From NCBI RefSeq assembly GCF_947501905.1, contig NZ_CANMXL010000002.1, positions 62,001 to 126,000 of the forward strand: 64,000 bases of DNA, written 5' to 3'. Position numbers and translations under genes: made by a program. This DNA is from an uncultured Winogradskyella sp. GTDB lineage: Bacteria > Bacteroidota > Bacteroidia > Flavobacteriales > Flavobacteriaceae. This document shows positions 27,035 to 35,749 of this stretch, one piece after another (the stretch's first letter is position 1; the number at the start of each line of letters is the position of its first letter). The notes beneath the pieces were generated by a model. The model made no database searches and was not told the origin of the DNA. It saw only the letters and a program-made list of their open reading frames with translations.

Positions 27035-27759
27035 TATATTGAAATGCTTTTAGGTTTATAAGAATTTGAAGCTACTTGTTTCAAAATCGAATGATATTCT
27101 TCTCTAGAAACAGGTAGGAATTTTATTTTATCACCTGCTTTAGCAAAGCATGGATTTTCTTTTTTTGAGTTGAAAAAACTGATTGGAGAATTGCCAATTA
27201 TATGCCAACCACCTGGACTATTTTGAGGGTAAATTCCAGTTTGATTTCCACCTATACCCACAGCTCCTTTTTGGGTGTTTAAATTAGGTATAAATTTTCG
27301 GTCAAAATGCAATGATTTATCTAAGCCTCCCAAGTATAAAAAACCTGGTAAAAAACCAATAAAAAAAACTGTATATATTTGTTGAGAATGCCGGTGAATA
27401 ATTTCAGATTTTGATAGTGATTTAGTAATCGATAAAGTTTCCAAATCTGTTCCAAATTCGTCATCGTAGCAAACAGGAACTTCCCAAAGTTTCAATTTCA
27501 TAGAATTTTGCGACTCTACGCTTGAATATATAGTTTTTAGATGTGTAATTTCACCATAGACATCTTCAATAGTAGATGGATAACTAATTAATATTGAATT
27601 ATATGTGTTGATTACATAAACTTTTAGTTTAATATAATTATTGAGTAATATATTTTTGAAATTTAGGACATCGTGAAGCATGTTTTTATCAATAATTGAT
27701 GGCCATTCTATTAAAATAGAACGTTCATTAAATTGCCTATATTTAAGATTGTGTTTCAA
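27034..27759 (-). CDS. pxpB: 5-oxoprolinase subunit B
   Basis: A 241-residue KipI/AHS1-family protein. The C-terminal half has the family segment FFIGFLPGFLYLGGLDKSLH, then KGAVGIGGNQTGIYP and SPGGWHIIGNSP. In Bacillus, KipI also inhibits the sporulation kinase KinA, but here the pxpA and pxpC partners show the oxoprolinase role. The start shown is TTG at 27759, six bases after the pxpA stop. The downstream pxpC overlaps it by one base. Confidence 0.94.
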   Translation of the reverse strand: MKHNLKYRQFNERSILIEWPSIIDKNMLHDVLNFKNILLNNYIKLKVYVINTYNSILISYPSTIEDVYGEITHLKTIYSSVESQNSMKLKLWEVPVCYDDEFGTDLETLSITKSLSKSEIIHRHSQQIYTVFFIGFLPGFLYLGGLDKSLHFDRKFIPNLNTQKGAVGIGGNQTGIYPQNSPGGWHIIGNSPISFFNSKKENPCFAKAGDKIKFLPVSREEYHSILKQVASNSYKPKSISI

Positions 27760-27765
27760 AATTAA

Positions 27766-28509
27766 TTATAATATTCTAACGTTATTAAGTTCTAAATTAT
27801 GATGCAAATATTCTAAAATATCTTGAACATTTTCCGTATCGCCATGCACACAAATTGTATCTGCAAATAGCTTTGTTTCTACTCCATTTATGGTACTGAC
27901 TTTTTGTTCAGAAATCATCTTAATAACATGTTTAAAAACATCTTCTTTTTTAGTGATTAAAGCTTCATTTTTTTGACGAGAAACGAGAGACAAATCTTCA
28001 TTGTAATTTCTGTCTGCAAAACCTTCAAAGACAACTTCAATATTTTCATGTTTTGCAAGTTTAGAAATAACAGATTTATAAGGTGCATATAATTTCACTG
28101 ATGAGGAAAAGGACTTTATAACTTTCAAAATTACTTTAGCAGTTTCAGAATCTTTTGCTGCCAAATTATATAAAGCACCATGCGGTTTTATATGATGTAA
28201 TTTTAAATTTTCATCAGTGACAATCTTTAAAAGGCTTTCTATTTGAGATTTCAAACTATGAAACAAATCATCATTTGACATTTCCATCACCATTCGCCCA
28301 AAATTTAATTTATCCGGAAAAGATGGGTGCGCTCCTATCTTCACTTGGTGTTCTTTAGCTAGTCTTACCACAGATTTCATTGTATTAAAATCACCTGCAT
28401 GTCCGCCACAAGCGATGTTACAAGAAGATAAGTAGGGCATCAGACTCGCTTCATTGCCTAGACCTTCGCCAACATCGGCATTGATATCTATTTTGAGATT
28501 AGATAACAT
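27766..28509 (-). CDS. pxpA: 5-oxoprolinase subunit A
   Basis: The 247-residue LamB/YcsF-family protein opens with KIDINADVGEGLGNEASLMPYL and has SCNIACGGHAGDFNTMKSV, the family's metal-binding and catalytic region. HPSFPDKLNFGRM and LHHIKPHGALYNLA follow. It is the catalytic subunit that opens the 5-oxoproline ring. It overlaps the Nramp-like gene by 11 bases and precedes pxpB, so translation is coupled. Confidence 0.95.
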   Translation of the reverse strand: MLSNLKIDINADVGEGLGNEASLMPYLSSCNIACGGHAGDFNTMKSVVRLAKEHQVKIGAHPSFPDKLNFGRMVMEMSNDDLFHSLKSQIESLLKIVTDENLKLHHIKPHGALYNLAAKDSETAKVILKVIKSFSSSVKLYAPYKSVISKLAKHENIEVVFEGFADRNYNEDLSLVSRQKNEALITKKEDVFKHVIKMISEQKVSTINGVETKLFADTICVHGDTENVQDILEYLHHNLELNNVRIL

Positions 28510-29728
28510 TAAAGACGCTTAAAATTGTTTTTACTCCTAAGAAGATGGTAATACCTAATATAAAATACCCTAAAACATTCTGAAGCGTAGAGTTTTTATA
28601 CTTACCAAGAATGTTTGATTTATTCATAATCCAAATCAAAATACCAGCAATTATGGGTAATAATAAACCATTGGCTACTTGAGCAAACTTTATGATTTCA
28701 ATAGACTTAAACCCAATAGATGAGAATAACACACCCAAGAACAGAATAAAAATCCATACCCATCTAAATCGTTTAGATTTTAAATTGCTTTTCCAACCCA
28801 AACATCCAGAAGCCACATAAGCAGCAGCTAAAGGTGCCGTAATTGCACTTGTAATACCAGCAGAAAACAAACCAATAGCTAAGAAATATTTTGCAAAATC
28901 TCCAAATAATGGCTGCAGGCCTAATGCCAAATCTGACGCATTATTAATATCTTGAAATGAAACCGCTGATGCAGAAATAATGATACACATAGAGACTACA
29001 CCGCCTAATACAACAGCCATGACTGTGTCTTTTCTTGCAAATGATAAATCGTCTTCAGACTTCCACTTGGTTTTTGCTAAAGACGCGTGAAGAAATATAT
29101 TGTAAGGCACAACAGTTGTACCAATTAAGCCAATAATTGTTAGAATACTCTTTTCAGGAAATTGTGGCACAACCATACCTTTTAACACATCAAAGATATT
29201 TGGCTTCGTTATTATTGCTGTAACCAAAAAAGCCAAGCTCATAAGTATCACCATAAAAACTAAAGCACGCTCGATAACTTTGTAATTACCAATATACAAG
29301 ATTACAAAGGCTACAAACCCAATTATAATAGGCCACACATCAATATTAAAATCAAAAATTTGAAACTCTGGCGTACCAAAAAGTGTTTTTACACCTAATG
29401 CACCTCCAGAAATATTTCCAGCTTCATAGGCTGCATTACCTATGACAATGGCAGATAAGATGAGAGTTATAATTACTATTCTTACTGCTGGACTTTTAAT
29501 TTCTCCACGTATGGTCTCCGATAATCCTTTTTGGGTAATGACTCCTAATCTTGCTGACATTTCTTGTAATACTATGGTCGCTATAACTGATAGCGTCATT
29601 GCCCAAAGCAAAGCGTAGCCAAAGTTAACACCAGCTACAGTACAAAGTGTTACTGTTCCTGGCCCAATAAAAGCTGCAGCAACTAATGGTCCAGGACCTA
29701 TATTCTTGAAGAAATTCTTCATTATCAT
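28499..29728 (-). CDS. Nramp-fold transporter lacking the metal-binding motif
   Basis: A 409-residue membrane protein with about eleven helices and the Nramp layout. TM1 reads FIGPGTVT (residues 20-27) where metal Nramps have DPGN, so Asp and Asn are Gly and Thr. TM6 reads TVVPYNIFLHAS (205-216) where they have MPHN, so Met and His are Val and Tyr. All four metal ligands are therefore missing. It overlaps the DUF2891 gene upstream by ATGA and pxpA downstream by 11 bases. Bacillus YcsG is an Nramp-family protein beside ycsF/pxpA. I infer an organic substrate, most likely 5-oxoproline. Confidence 0.85.
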   Translation of the reverse strand: MIMKNFFKNIGPGPLVAAAFIGPGTVTLCTVAGVNFGYALLWAMTLSVIATIVLQEMSARLGVITQKGLSETIRGEIKSPAVRIVIITLILSAIVIGNAAYEAGNISGGALGVKTLFGTPEFQIFDFNIDVWPIIIGFVAFVILYIGNYKVIERALVFMVILMSLAFLVTAIITKPNIFDVLKGMVVPQFPEKSILTIIGLIGTTVVPYNIFLHASLAKTKWKSEDDLSFARKDTVMAVVLGGVVSMCIIISASAVSFQDINNASDLALGLQPLFGDFAKYFLAIGLFSAGITSAITAPLAAAYVASGCLGWKSNLKSKRFRWVWIFILFLGVLFSSIGFKSIEIIKFAQVANGLLLPIIAGILIWIMNKSNILGKYKNSTLQNVLGYFILGITIFLGVKTILSVFNVI

Positions 29729-30834
29729 TCTATTGAATTTAGTGCGTAAATCGCGAAACTACCCAGCCAATGACCACCTTCATAACTATCACCGACAATG
29801 CTTGGTAAAGAACTATTAATATGCTTATTCGCTAAGTTTTTTATATGCTTATAGCCTTCCAAATCTTTAGATATATAATTCAAACTCCACGCACGAGAGA
29901 AGTTTACACCATCTAAATGCACTAACTTTCCATCAGTTCTATCAGATACACGACCGACTTCAAGATTAAAGTTTTCTTCTTTTAATTGAGGTAAAAATTC
30001 TTCAAACCATAGTTTGAATTCTTCTATAGACAAAACGCGTCTCATTAAAGCTGCTTCCTCTAAACAAGGTGATAAAAAATCAAAGCCACTTGGCTCCCAA
30101 CCTAACGGACAACCAACATCAGTAAAATAAAAGTCACGAGCACGCTTTTCTATTAATAATTTTAATTCGGTTTCATTCAAAGTTAATGCATAATCATAGG
30201 CAAAACTTAGTCCAAATGCTGTATTAGGGTGTTCTCCAACTCGGATAGGGTAATTTAATTTTGGTAAAAAATCAATGTATTTATCTACTATTAAATCAGT
30301 TAAAGGCTGCATATTTTCTTCAACTTGTCTTGCCACATCACTATCCCATTGGTTTAATTCTTCAGCAAGTTTTAAAACCCATGCCCAACCGTAGGTGCGT
30401 TCAAAGGACTTATTATTTTTATCATCAAAATAGGCGACTTCTTTTTCAATATTATCTTTAGAAATACTATTAAGCAACCAAGCTTCAATTTCATTAGCTC
30501 TTTCTAAATCTGGAAATTGACGCAACAAACTTACCAAGCTCCAGTGTCCATGTACCGCAGAATGCCAATCAAAACAACCATAAAATGTAGGATGCAACTC
30601 CTGTGGTGACTTTAAATCTTTATCACCTCCTAAAGTTTGTCCTAAACGATTAGGATATTCTGTACCTACACAAGCTAGAGGTAATTCAGCTAAACGATTA
30701 GCTTCTTCAAGGTTTAATTTTGGGACTTTTTCTAATTTAACCTCAATCTCATCAGAAATTTCAACTTGAGTGTTTTCTTTAGTATTGCAACTCGTCATCA
30801 AGAGAAACAAAAAAACTATATAGACATTTTTCAT
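29725..30834 (-). CDS. DUF2891 family lipoprotein
   Basis: The 369-residue product has a lipoprotein signal (LLMTSC, Cys16). The body is helical and rich in Trp, His and Glu (TFYGCFDWHSAVHGHWSLVS, ERTYGWAWVLKLAEEL, GCPLGWEPSGFDFLSPCLEEA). This is the DUF2891 family, which resembles alpha/alpha-toroid enzymes but has no assigned reaction. It is the first gene of the operon with the Nramp-like carrier and pxpABC, and its stop overlaps the carrier ATG. A periplasmic enzyme that supplies the carrier's substrate is a plausible inference. Confidence 0.85.
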   Translation of the reverse strand: MKNVYIVFLFLLMTSCNTKENTQVEISDEIEVKLEKVPKLNLEEANRLAELPLACVGTEYPNRLGQTLGGDKDLKSPQELHPTFYGCFDWHSAVHGHWSLVSLLRQFPDLERANEIEAWLLNSISKDNIEKEVAYFDDKNNKSFERTYGWAWVLKLAEELNQWDSDVARQVEENMQPLTDLIVDKYIDFLPKLNYPIRVGEHPNTAFGLSFAYDYALTLNETELKLLIEKRARDFYFTDVGCPLGWEPSGFDFLSPCLEEAALMRRVLSIEEFKLWFEEFLPQLKEENFNLEVGRVSDRTDGKLVHLDGVNFSRAWSLNYISKDLEGYKHIKNLANKHINSSLPSIVGDSYEGGHWLGSFAIYALNSIE

Positions 30835-30940
30835 TAGTGATATTAATTTTTAGATAGGTCTTCTCAAAAATACAATTTACATGGTATTGGTTTTCATATA
30901 TATTATTTATCTTTCAATTTAAATTGAGTATTTACAATAA

Positions 30941-33094
30941 ATGGGAGAAGAAAAACGTAAAAAAAAGTGGATTAAAACACTTCAGTTTTTGGCAGCTTAC
31001 CTAGTTGCCGCATGGACATTTTTACAATTTATTGACTGGATATTAAATCGTTACGATATATCACCCAATTGGGTAGACTTACTACTCTGGATATTTGTCG
31101 GTGTGATTCCTTCATTATTAATTTATTTTTATCATCAAGATCGAATAAATGAAGGGATATTAAAACTTCGCGAAAAAATCATCTTTCCGCTTAACATTAT
31201 ACTATTAGCAGTAATTACCTATTTTGGTTTTGGCAGTAGCGACTTAGGAGCCACAACTAAAGAAATTAGCTATACAAATGATACTGGCAATTTAGAAACA
31301 CAACTCATCACAAAAGAAGAATTTAGGATTGGATTGCCTATTTATGAATTTGAACCAAAAATAAAAGACACTGCTAATACCTGGCTCAAAGAGGGCATCC
31401 AAGAGCTATTATATCAAGATTTATTACAAGACAAAACGCTTTCTGTTTTTACCTCGGACTCTAATGGTACTGTAAATAAGGTAACAGAATCACGGATTTT
31501 TAACGATTATTATGTTGATGGCACTTATGAGGTTGTTGGAGAAACATACAAAGTAACTCCAACAATCAGGAATGCTAAAAACGGCAAAATACTTTCTGAG
31601 AAAACATTTGAAGGCAATAATCTATTAAATCTTTTAGATGATGCTAGCGTGTTTATTAAAGACAATATTGGACTTACAGAAGTAAAAAGAGACCTTTATA
31701 TTGACTTAAACCTTAGTGAGTTTTACAGCAGTTCACTTGAAGCTATAAAAGCACATATTAATAGAGATTATTACAGAGCTCAAGAATTAGACCCTGCTTT
31801 TGCTATATCTTATTTTGAAAATGCTCAAAGAAGTATTCGCTTTAGTTATGGTGAAGAAGGTGAAAAAAAATTGATTAATCAAGCCTATAAATATAGTGGA
31901 AAACTCCCGTTACAACGCCAACTACAAATAAGGATTCTAAGACACATTGCCTATGAAGAATGGGATATGGCCGAAAAACTATTAAAGCTTCAACTAGAAA
32001 TTGACCCAAGTGATGAAATATACAATAGGCTTTTGTACGCCGTTTATGGAGAGACAAAACAAGTCGATGCATATGCAGAATACTGCCAAGAGCGTTTTGA
32101 CAAAAACAGAAGTATCACCAATGGATCTAACCTTATAAATGCTAGTATTGTCGCAGGTAATTATGATAAAGTTATTAATGCTATTACAAACCTAGAGCTT
32201 GTTCAACCCAATAATCAAGGGCTTTCTTCTTTTAAAATCAGACCTCAGTTGCTCAAAGGAGATATTAAAGCTGCTAAAAAAACACAAGAACGCACTAAGC
32301 TTCTCAATCCAGATTGGAAGAACTTCACTACGCCTGTGGATTCAGTTATTGATTACTTATCTAATAACGAGGCAACTAAAAAGCGTTTAGAGAAATTCGT
32401 TGGTAAATATCGTTCTCAAATATCAGAACAAGAATACGAGTATTGGATTGATGATGATAAAATATTGTCTTATGTGTCTAATCAAGAGTTAAGTGCTCCA
32501 ATTTTGGCTGACGATAACAAGTTAATGCTCGGGAGCTATGTATATCGTAGTGTTATCATAAATGAGTTTCTAGAGGATGATACGGGTATTTTCTATGCAT
32601 CAAAAAATACGGAGTACAATTACAATACTAAAAATGACTTTTACTATTGGAAATACGATAGTACTATAAAAAATGCTGAAGAAGCATTGAGTAATAATGA
32701 TTTGGGAAATGCTGAAAAACTGTACAAGACTGCCATAGAAAAGTTCCCAAAACACTATTTCTTAAAATTAGCACTGCAACATATAGAATATACAAAGTCA
32801 ATAACTGATGAAGAGCTGCAAAAACAATATTCAAAAATTACTGGGAATTATAGTGCTAGACATTTTTGGGTAGAAGATAAAAAGCTCTATTATGAACGTG
32901 AAGGTCTTCCAAAACTACACCTATATCCAATTTCTGAAGACCGCTATATTTCATTATCGCGCTATGGAACTCAGTACGCTTTTGAAGTTACGGAGTCTGG
33001 AAAATTAGCATCAGCCGTTTACAGTTATGAAAATGAAACTGGCAGATGGAATAAACTTATGGCTAATAATAATTATTTATTAAAAGACGAGTAA
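30941..33094 (+). CDS. Membrane-anchored TPR protein with TolB-N/FlgO-like domain
   Basis: The 717-residue product has three membrane segments (about residues 14-34, 46-64 and 82-101). Next is a domain at about 128-250 (GLPIYEFEP, WLKEGIQELLYQDLL, YYVDGTYEVVGETYKVTPTIRN) like the TolB-N/FlgO-type domain that often follows a DNA-binding, cyclase or kinase domain in regulators. TPR-like helices run from about 270 to 630. No output domain is present at the N-terminus. Function unknown. It converges with comM (4-base gap). Confidence 0.75.
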   Translation: MGEEKRKKKWIKTLQFLAAYLVAAWTFLQFIDWILNRYDISPNWVDLLLWIFVGVIPSLLIYFYHQDRINEGILKLREKIIFPLNIILLAVITYFGFGSSDLGATTKEISYTNDTGNLETQLITKEEFRIGLPIYEFEPKIKDTANTWLKEGIQELLYQDLLQDKTLSVFTSDSNGTVNKVTESRIFNDYYVDGTYEVVGETYKVTPTIRNAKNGKILSEKTFEGNNLLNLLDDASVFIKDNIGLTEVKRDLYIDLNLSEFYSSSLEAIKAHINRDYYRAQELDPAFAISYFENAQRSIRFSYGEEGEKKLINQAYKYSGKLPLQRQLQIRILRHIAYEEWDMAEKLLKLQLEIDPSDEIYNRLLYAVYGETKQVDAYAEYCQERFDKNRSITNGSNLINASIVAGNYDKVINAITNLELVQPNNQGLSSFKIRPQLLKGDIKAAKKTQERTKLLNPDWKNFTTPVDSVIDYLSNNEATKKRLEKFVGKYRSQISEQEYEYWIDDDKILSYVSNQELSAPILADDNKLMLGSYVYRSVIINEFLEDDTGIFYASKNTEYNYNTKNDFYYWKYDSTIKNAEEALSNNDLGNAEKLYKTAIEKFPKHYFLKLALQHIEYTKSITDEELQKQYSKITGNYSARHFWVEDKKLYYEREGLPKLHLYPISEDRYISLSRYGTQYAFEVTESGKLASAVYSYENETGRWNKLMANNNYLLKDE

Positions 33095-33098
33095 TACA

Positions 33099-34637
33099 TT
33101 ACCCTAACCAACCATCACGGTCCAAACTACGGTACTGAATAGCCTCACTAATATGTGTACCCGTTACATTATTAGAACCTTCTAAATCAGCAATAGTTCT
33201 TGACACTTTTAGAATTCTGTCATAGGCCCTAGCTGACAGATTTAAACGCTCCATAGCAGATTTTAACAACTGAAGCGAAGCGTCATCTAACTTACAATAG
33301 TCACGGATTTGTTTGGTATTCATTTGCGCATTATAATGCACATTTTCTAAGTCTTTGAAGCGTTGTGTCTGAATTTCTCGAGCCGCAGTTACACGCTTTC
33401 TAATCTCTACAGAAGACTCGCCTTTTCGTTCATCGGATAGCTTCTCAAAAGGGACAGGTGTCACTTCGATATGAATGTCTATACGATCTAATAATGGTCC
33501 AGATATTTTACCCATATAGCGTTGCATTTCTGCTGGAGATGATGTTACTGGTGCATCTGGGTCATTAAAATAACCACTTGGACTCGGATTCATACTTGCT
33601 ACCAACATGAAAGAACTTGGATAGGTTACAGTGAATTTTGCACGCGAAATCGTGACTTCTCTATCTTCCAAAGGTTGACGCATCACTTCCAAAACCTCAC
33701 GCTTAAACTCTGGTAATTCATCCAAGAATAAAACACCATTATGTGATAAGGAAATCTCACCTGGTTGCGGATAACTTCCACCACCAACTAAAGCCACATT
33801 TGATATAGTGTGATGTGGAGAACGAAACGGCCGCTGTGCCATTAATCCAGCATGGGCTTTAACTCTGCCAACAACGGAATGTATTTTTGTGGTTTCTAAA
33901 GCTTCATGTAAAGTCATTGGCGGCAAAATACTTGGTAGACGTTTTGCTAACATGGTTTTACCAGAACCTGGAGGCCCAATTAAAATAATGTTATGACCAC
34001 CAGCTGCAGCAATTTCCATGCAACGTTTAATACTTTCTTGACCTTTGACATCTGCAAAGTCAAATTCTGGGAAATCTAGATTTTTATAAAACTCTTCACG
34101 TGTATTAATAATAGTTTGCTCAAGTTGCTCGCCTTTATCAAAATGATTGATGACTTGGGTAATATTATCAACGCCAAAGACTTTTAAATCATTAACAATA
34201 GCTGCTTCTTTAGCATTTTGATTGGGCAGAATAAAACCTTTAAACCCTTCCTCTCTAGCTTTAACAGCAATTGGCAAAGCACCTTTTATGGGTTGAAGAG
34301 AACCATCAAGAGACAATTCGCCCATAATGAGGTAATCTTCTAGATCTTCTGCCTTAATTTGTCCTGAAGCTGATAAAATACCGATAGCTAAAGTGAGGTC
34401 GTACGCTGAGCCCTCTTTACGCAAATCGGCAGGAGCCATGTTTATGGTAATCTTTTTACCTGGAATTCTATAACCGTTATTCTGAAGCGCTGCGGCAATA
34501 CGATAATTACTTTCCTTAATGGCATTATCTGGCAAGCCTACCAAGTGATAACCAACACCTTTATCTACATTTACCTCAACAGTAATTGTTGAAGCTTCAA
34601 CACCAAAAACAGCAGAGGCGAAAACTTTTTTGAGCAT
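33099..34637 (-). CDS. comM: YifB/ComM family Mg-chelatase-like AAA+ ATPase
   Basis: A 512-residue protein with an N-terminal Lon-like domain (VFGVEASTITVEVNVDKGVGYHLVGLPD). Walker A is GPPGSGKTMLAKRLP and Walker B HNGVLFLDELPEF, and a C-terminal Mg-chelatase domain contains LNLSARAYDRILKVSRTIADL. ComM in naturally competent bacteria is a branch-migration helicase for integrating DNA; the YifB name is used where this is untested. Length is normal. Repeat copy A lies upstream. Confidence 0.9.
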   Translation of the reverse strand: MLKKVFASAVFGVEASTITVEVNVDKGVGYHLVGLPDNAIKESNYRIAAALQNNGYRIPGKKITINMAPADLRKEGSAYDLTLAIGILSASGQIKAEDLEDYLIMGELSLDGSLQPIKGALPIAVKAREEGFKGFILPNQNAKEAAIVNDLKVFGVDNITQVINHFDKGEQLEQTIINTREEFYKNLDFPEFDFADVKGQESIKRCMEIAAAGGHNIILIGPPGSGKTMLAKRLPSILPPMTLHEALETTKIHSVVGRVKAHAGLMAQRPFRSPHHTISNVALVGGGSYPQPGEISLSHNGVLFLDELPEFKREVLEVMRQPLEDREVTISRAKFTVTYPSSFMLVASMNPSPSGYFNDPDAPVTSSPAEMQRYMGKISGPLLDRIDIHIEVTPVPFEKLSDERKGESSVEIRKRVTAAREIQTQRFKDLENVHYNAQMNTKQIRDYCKLDDASLQLLKSAMERLNLSARAYDRILKVSRTIADLEGSNNVTGTHISEAIQYRSLDRDGWLG

Positions 34638-34702
34638 AGAATTAATTTGTATTAAAACTATGAAAGAATTTTCACTAAAGCAAAGCTCTTAAATATGGTG
34701 AT

Positions 34703-34774
34703 ATTCTGAAACAACACTACGATACTTCGACTATGCTCAGTACATGAAAGCTCAGTACAGCGGTTTAGAATGAC
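34703..34774. repeat. Long dispersed palindromic repeat, copy A
   Basis: About 70 bases between comM and the YheT-like gene. Over the 67-base core it matches copy B at 37718-37789 except at about 8 positions. The outer ends (ATTCTGAAAC and GTTTAGAAT) can pair, and inside lies the CTTCGACTATGCTCAG core shared with shorter copies. It ends five bases before the YheT-like stop. Confidence 0.8.
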
Positions 34775-34778
34775 AAAA

Positions 34779-35738
34779 TCAGATATTATTCACAAACTCC
34801 GAAGCTCTTTTTTCGTTGTAGTAAAATTCTCCTTTTCGGATAAACCCAACATGTCCGCCGTATTTAGGCATTTCTAAATGGAGGTTAGGATTAGCCTTAG
34901 CCTCTTTTACAGGAAAACAACCTGAGGACAGGAAGGAATCGTTTAGTGCATTAATTAACAATGTAGGTACTTTAATGTTGGATAAAAACTGTAAACTACT
35001 TGCCTTCTCATAATAGTCATAGGCATCTTTGTAACCATGAGCTCTTGAGGTATACACATGGTCAAAATCGATTAGGGTTTTAATAGACTTATAATCATCT
35101 ACCGAAATCTTATCCGGAAACTGCTCTAATTTAGGTTTTAACTTTTGTTTTAAATGGTCTAAGAACCGAATCGCGTACGCTTTGTTTTTCAAACTTAATA
35201 ACTCGTCGCAAGACCCTTTTAAATCGCAAGGCGCAGATATTGAAATAACTGCCTTTATTTCTTTGGGAACTTCACGTTCTTCACCAACATACTTCAACGC
35301 CATATTAGCGCCAAGGCTTATCCCTTTGATGTAAATTTCCTCATATTTCCCCATAGAGATTATATGCTGAACAACAGCATCTAAATCCTCTGTAGCTCCA
35401 GAGTGGTAACTCCTGTATAGTAAATTTGGTTCGCCACTACAGCCTCTAAAATTTACAGCACATGCATCAATTCCGTTTTGATTGAATAGTTTAGCTGCAC
35501 CAGTTAAATATGGACGTTGTGCATGACCTTCGAGACCGTGAAGTAGAATTATAACTTTATTTGTTTCACTCTCGGCATAACTCCAATCTAAATCTAAAAA
35601 ATCGGTATCTGGGAGCATAATCCGCTCACGTGTTTGGTGAACACCTTTCACTTTTCTAGCTAAACCAGAAAAAACTGTAGACACAAAACCACTCTTTGCC
35701 CAAAAGAGTGGTTTATAGGTGGATTCTATAATTGGCAT
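34779..35738 (-). CDS. Alpha/beta hydrolase, YheT/EMB8 family
   Basis: The 319-residue hydrolase has ILLHGLEGHAQRPYL (oxyanion region, about residue 67), NFRGCSGEPN, nucleophile elbow IKGISLGANMALKY (Ser in GxSxG), and a C-terminal YGGHVGFIRKGEF with the catalytic His. This is the YheT/EMB8 family, considered esterases with unknown physiological substrate. It starts 11 bases after the CocE/NonD stop, so the two are co-transcribed. Confidence 0.9.
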   Translation of the reverse strand: MPIIESTYKPLFWAKSGFVSTVFSGLARKVKGVHQTRERIMLPDTDFLDLDWSYAESETNKVIILLHGLEGHAQRPYLTGAAKLFNQNGIDACAVNFRGCSGEPNLLYRSYHSGATEDLDAVVQHIISMGKYEEIYIKGISLGANMALKYVGEEREVPKEIKAVISISAPCDLKGSCDELLSLKNKAYAIRFLDHLKQKLKPKLEQFPDKISVDDYKSIKTLIDFDHVYTSRAHGYKDAYDYYEKASSLQFLSNIKVPTLLINALNDSFLSSGCFPVKEAKANPNLHLEMPKYGGHVGFIRKGEFYYNEKRASEFVNNI

Positions 35739-35749
35739 TTAAGCTTGTA

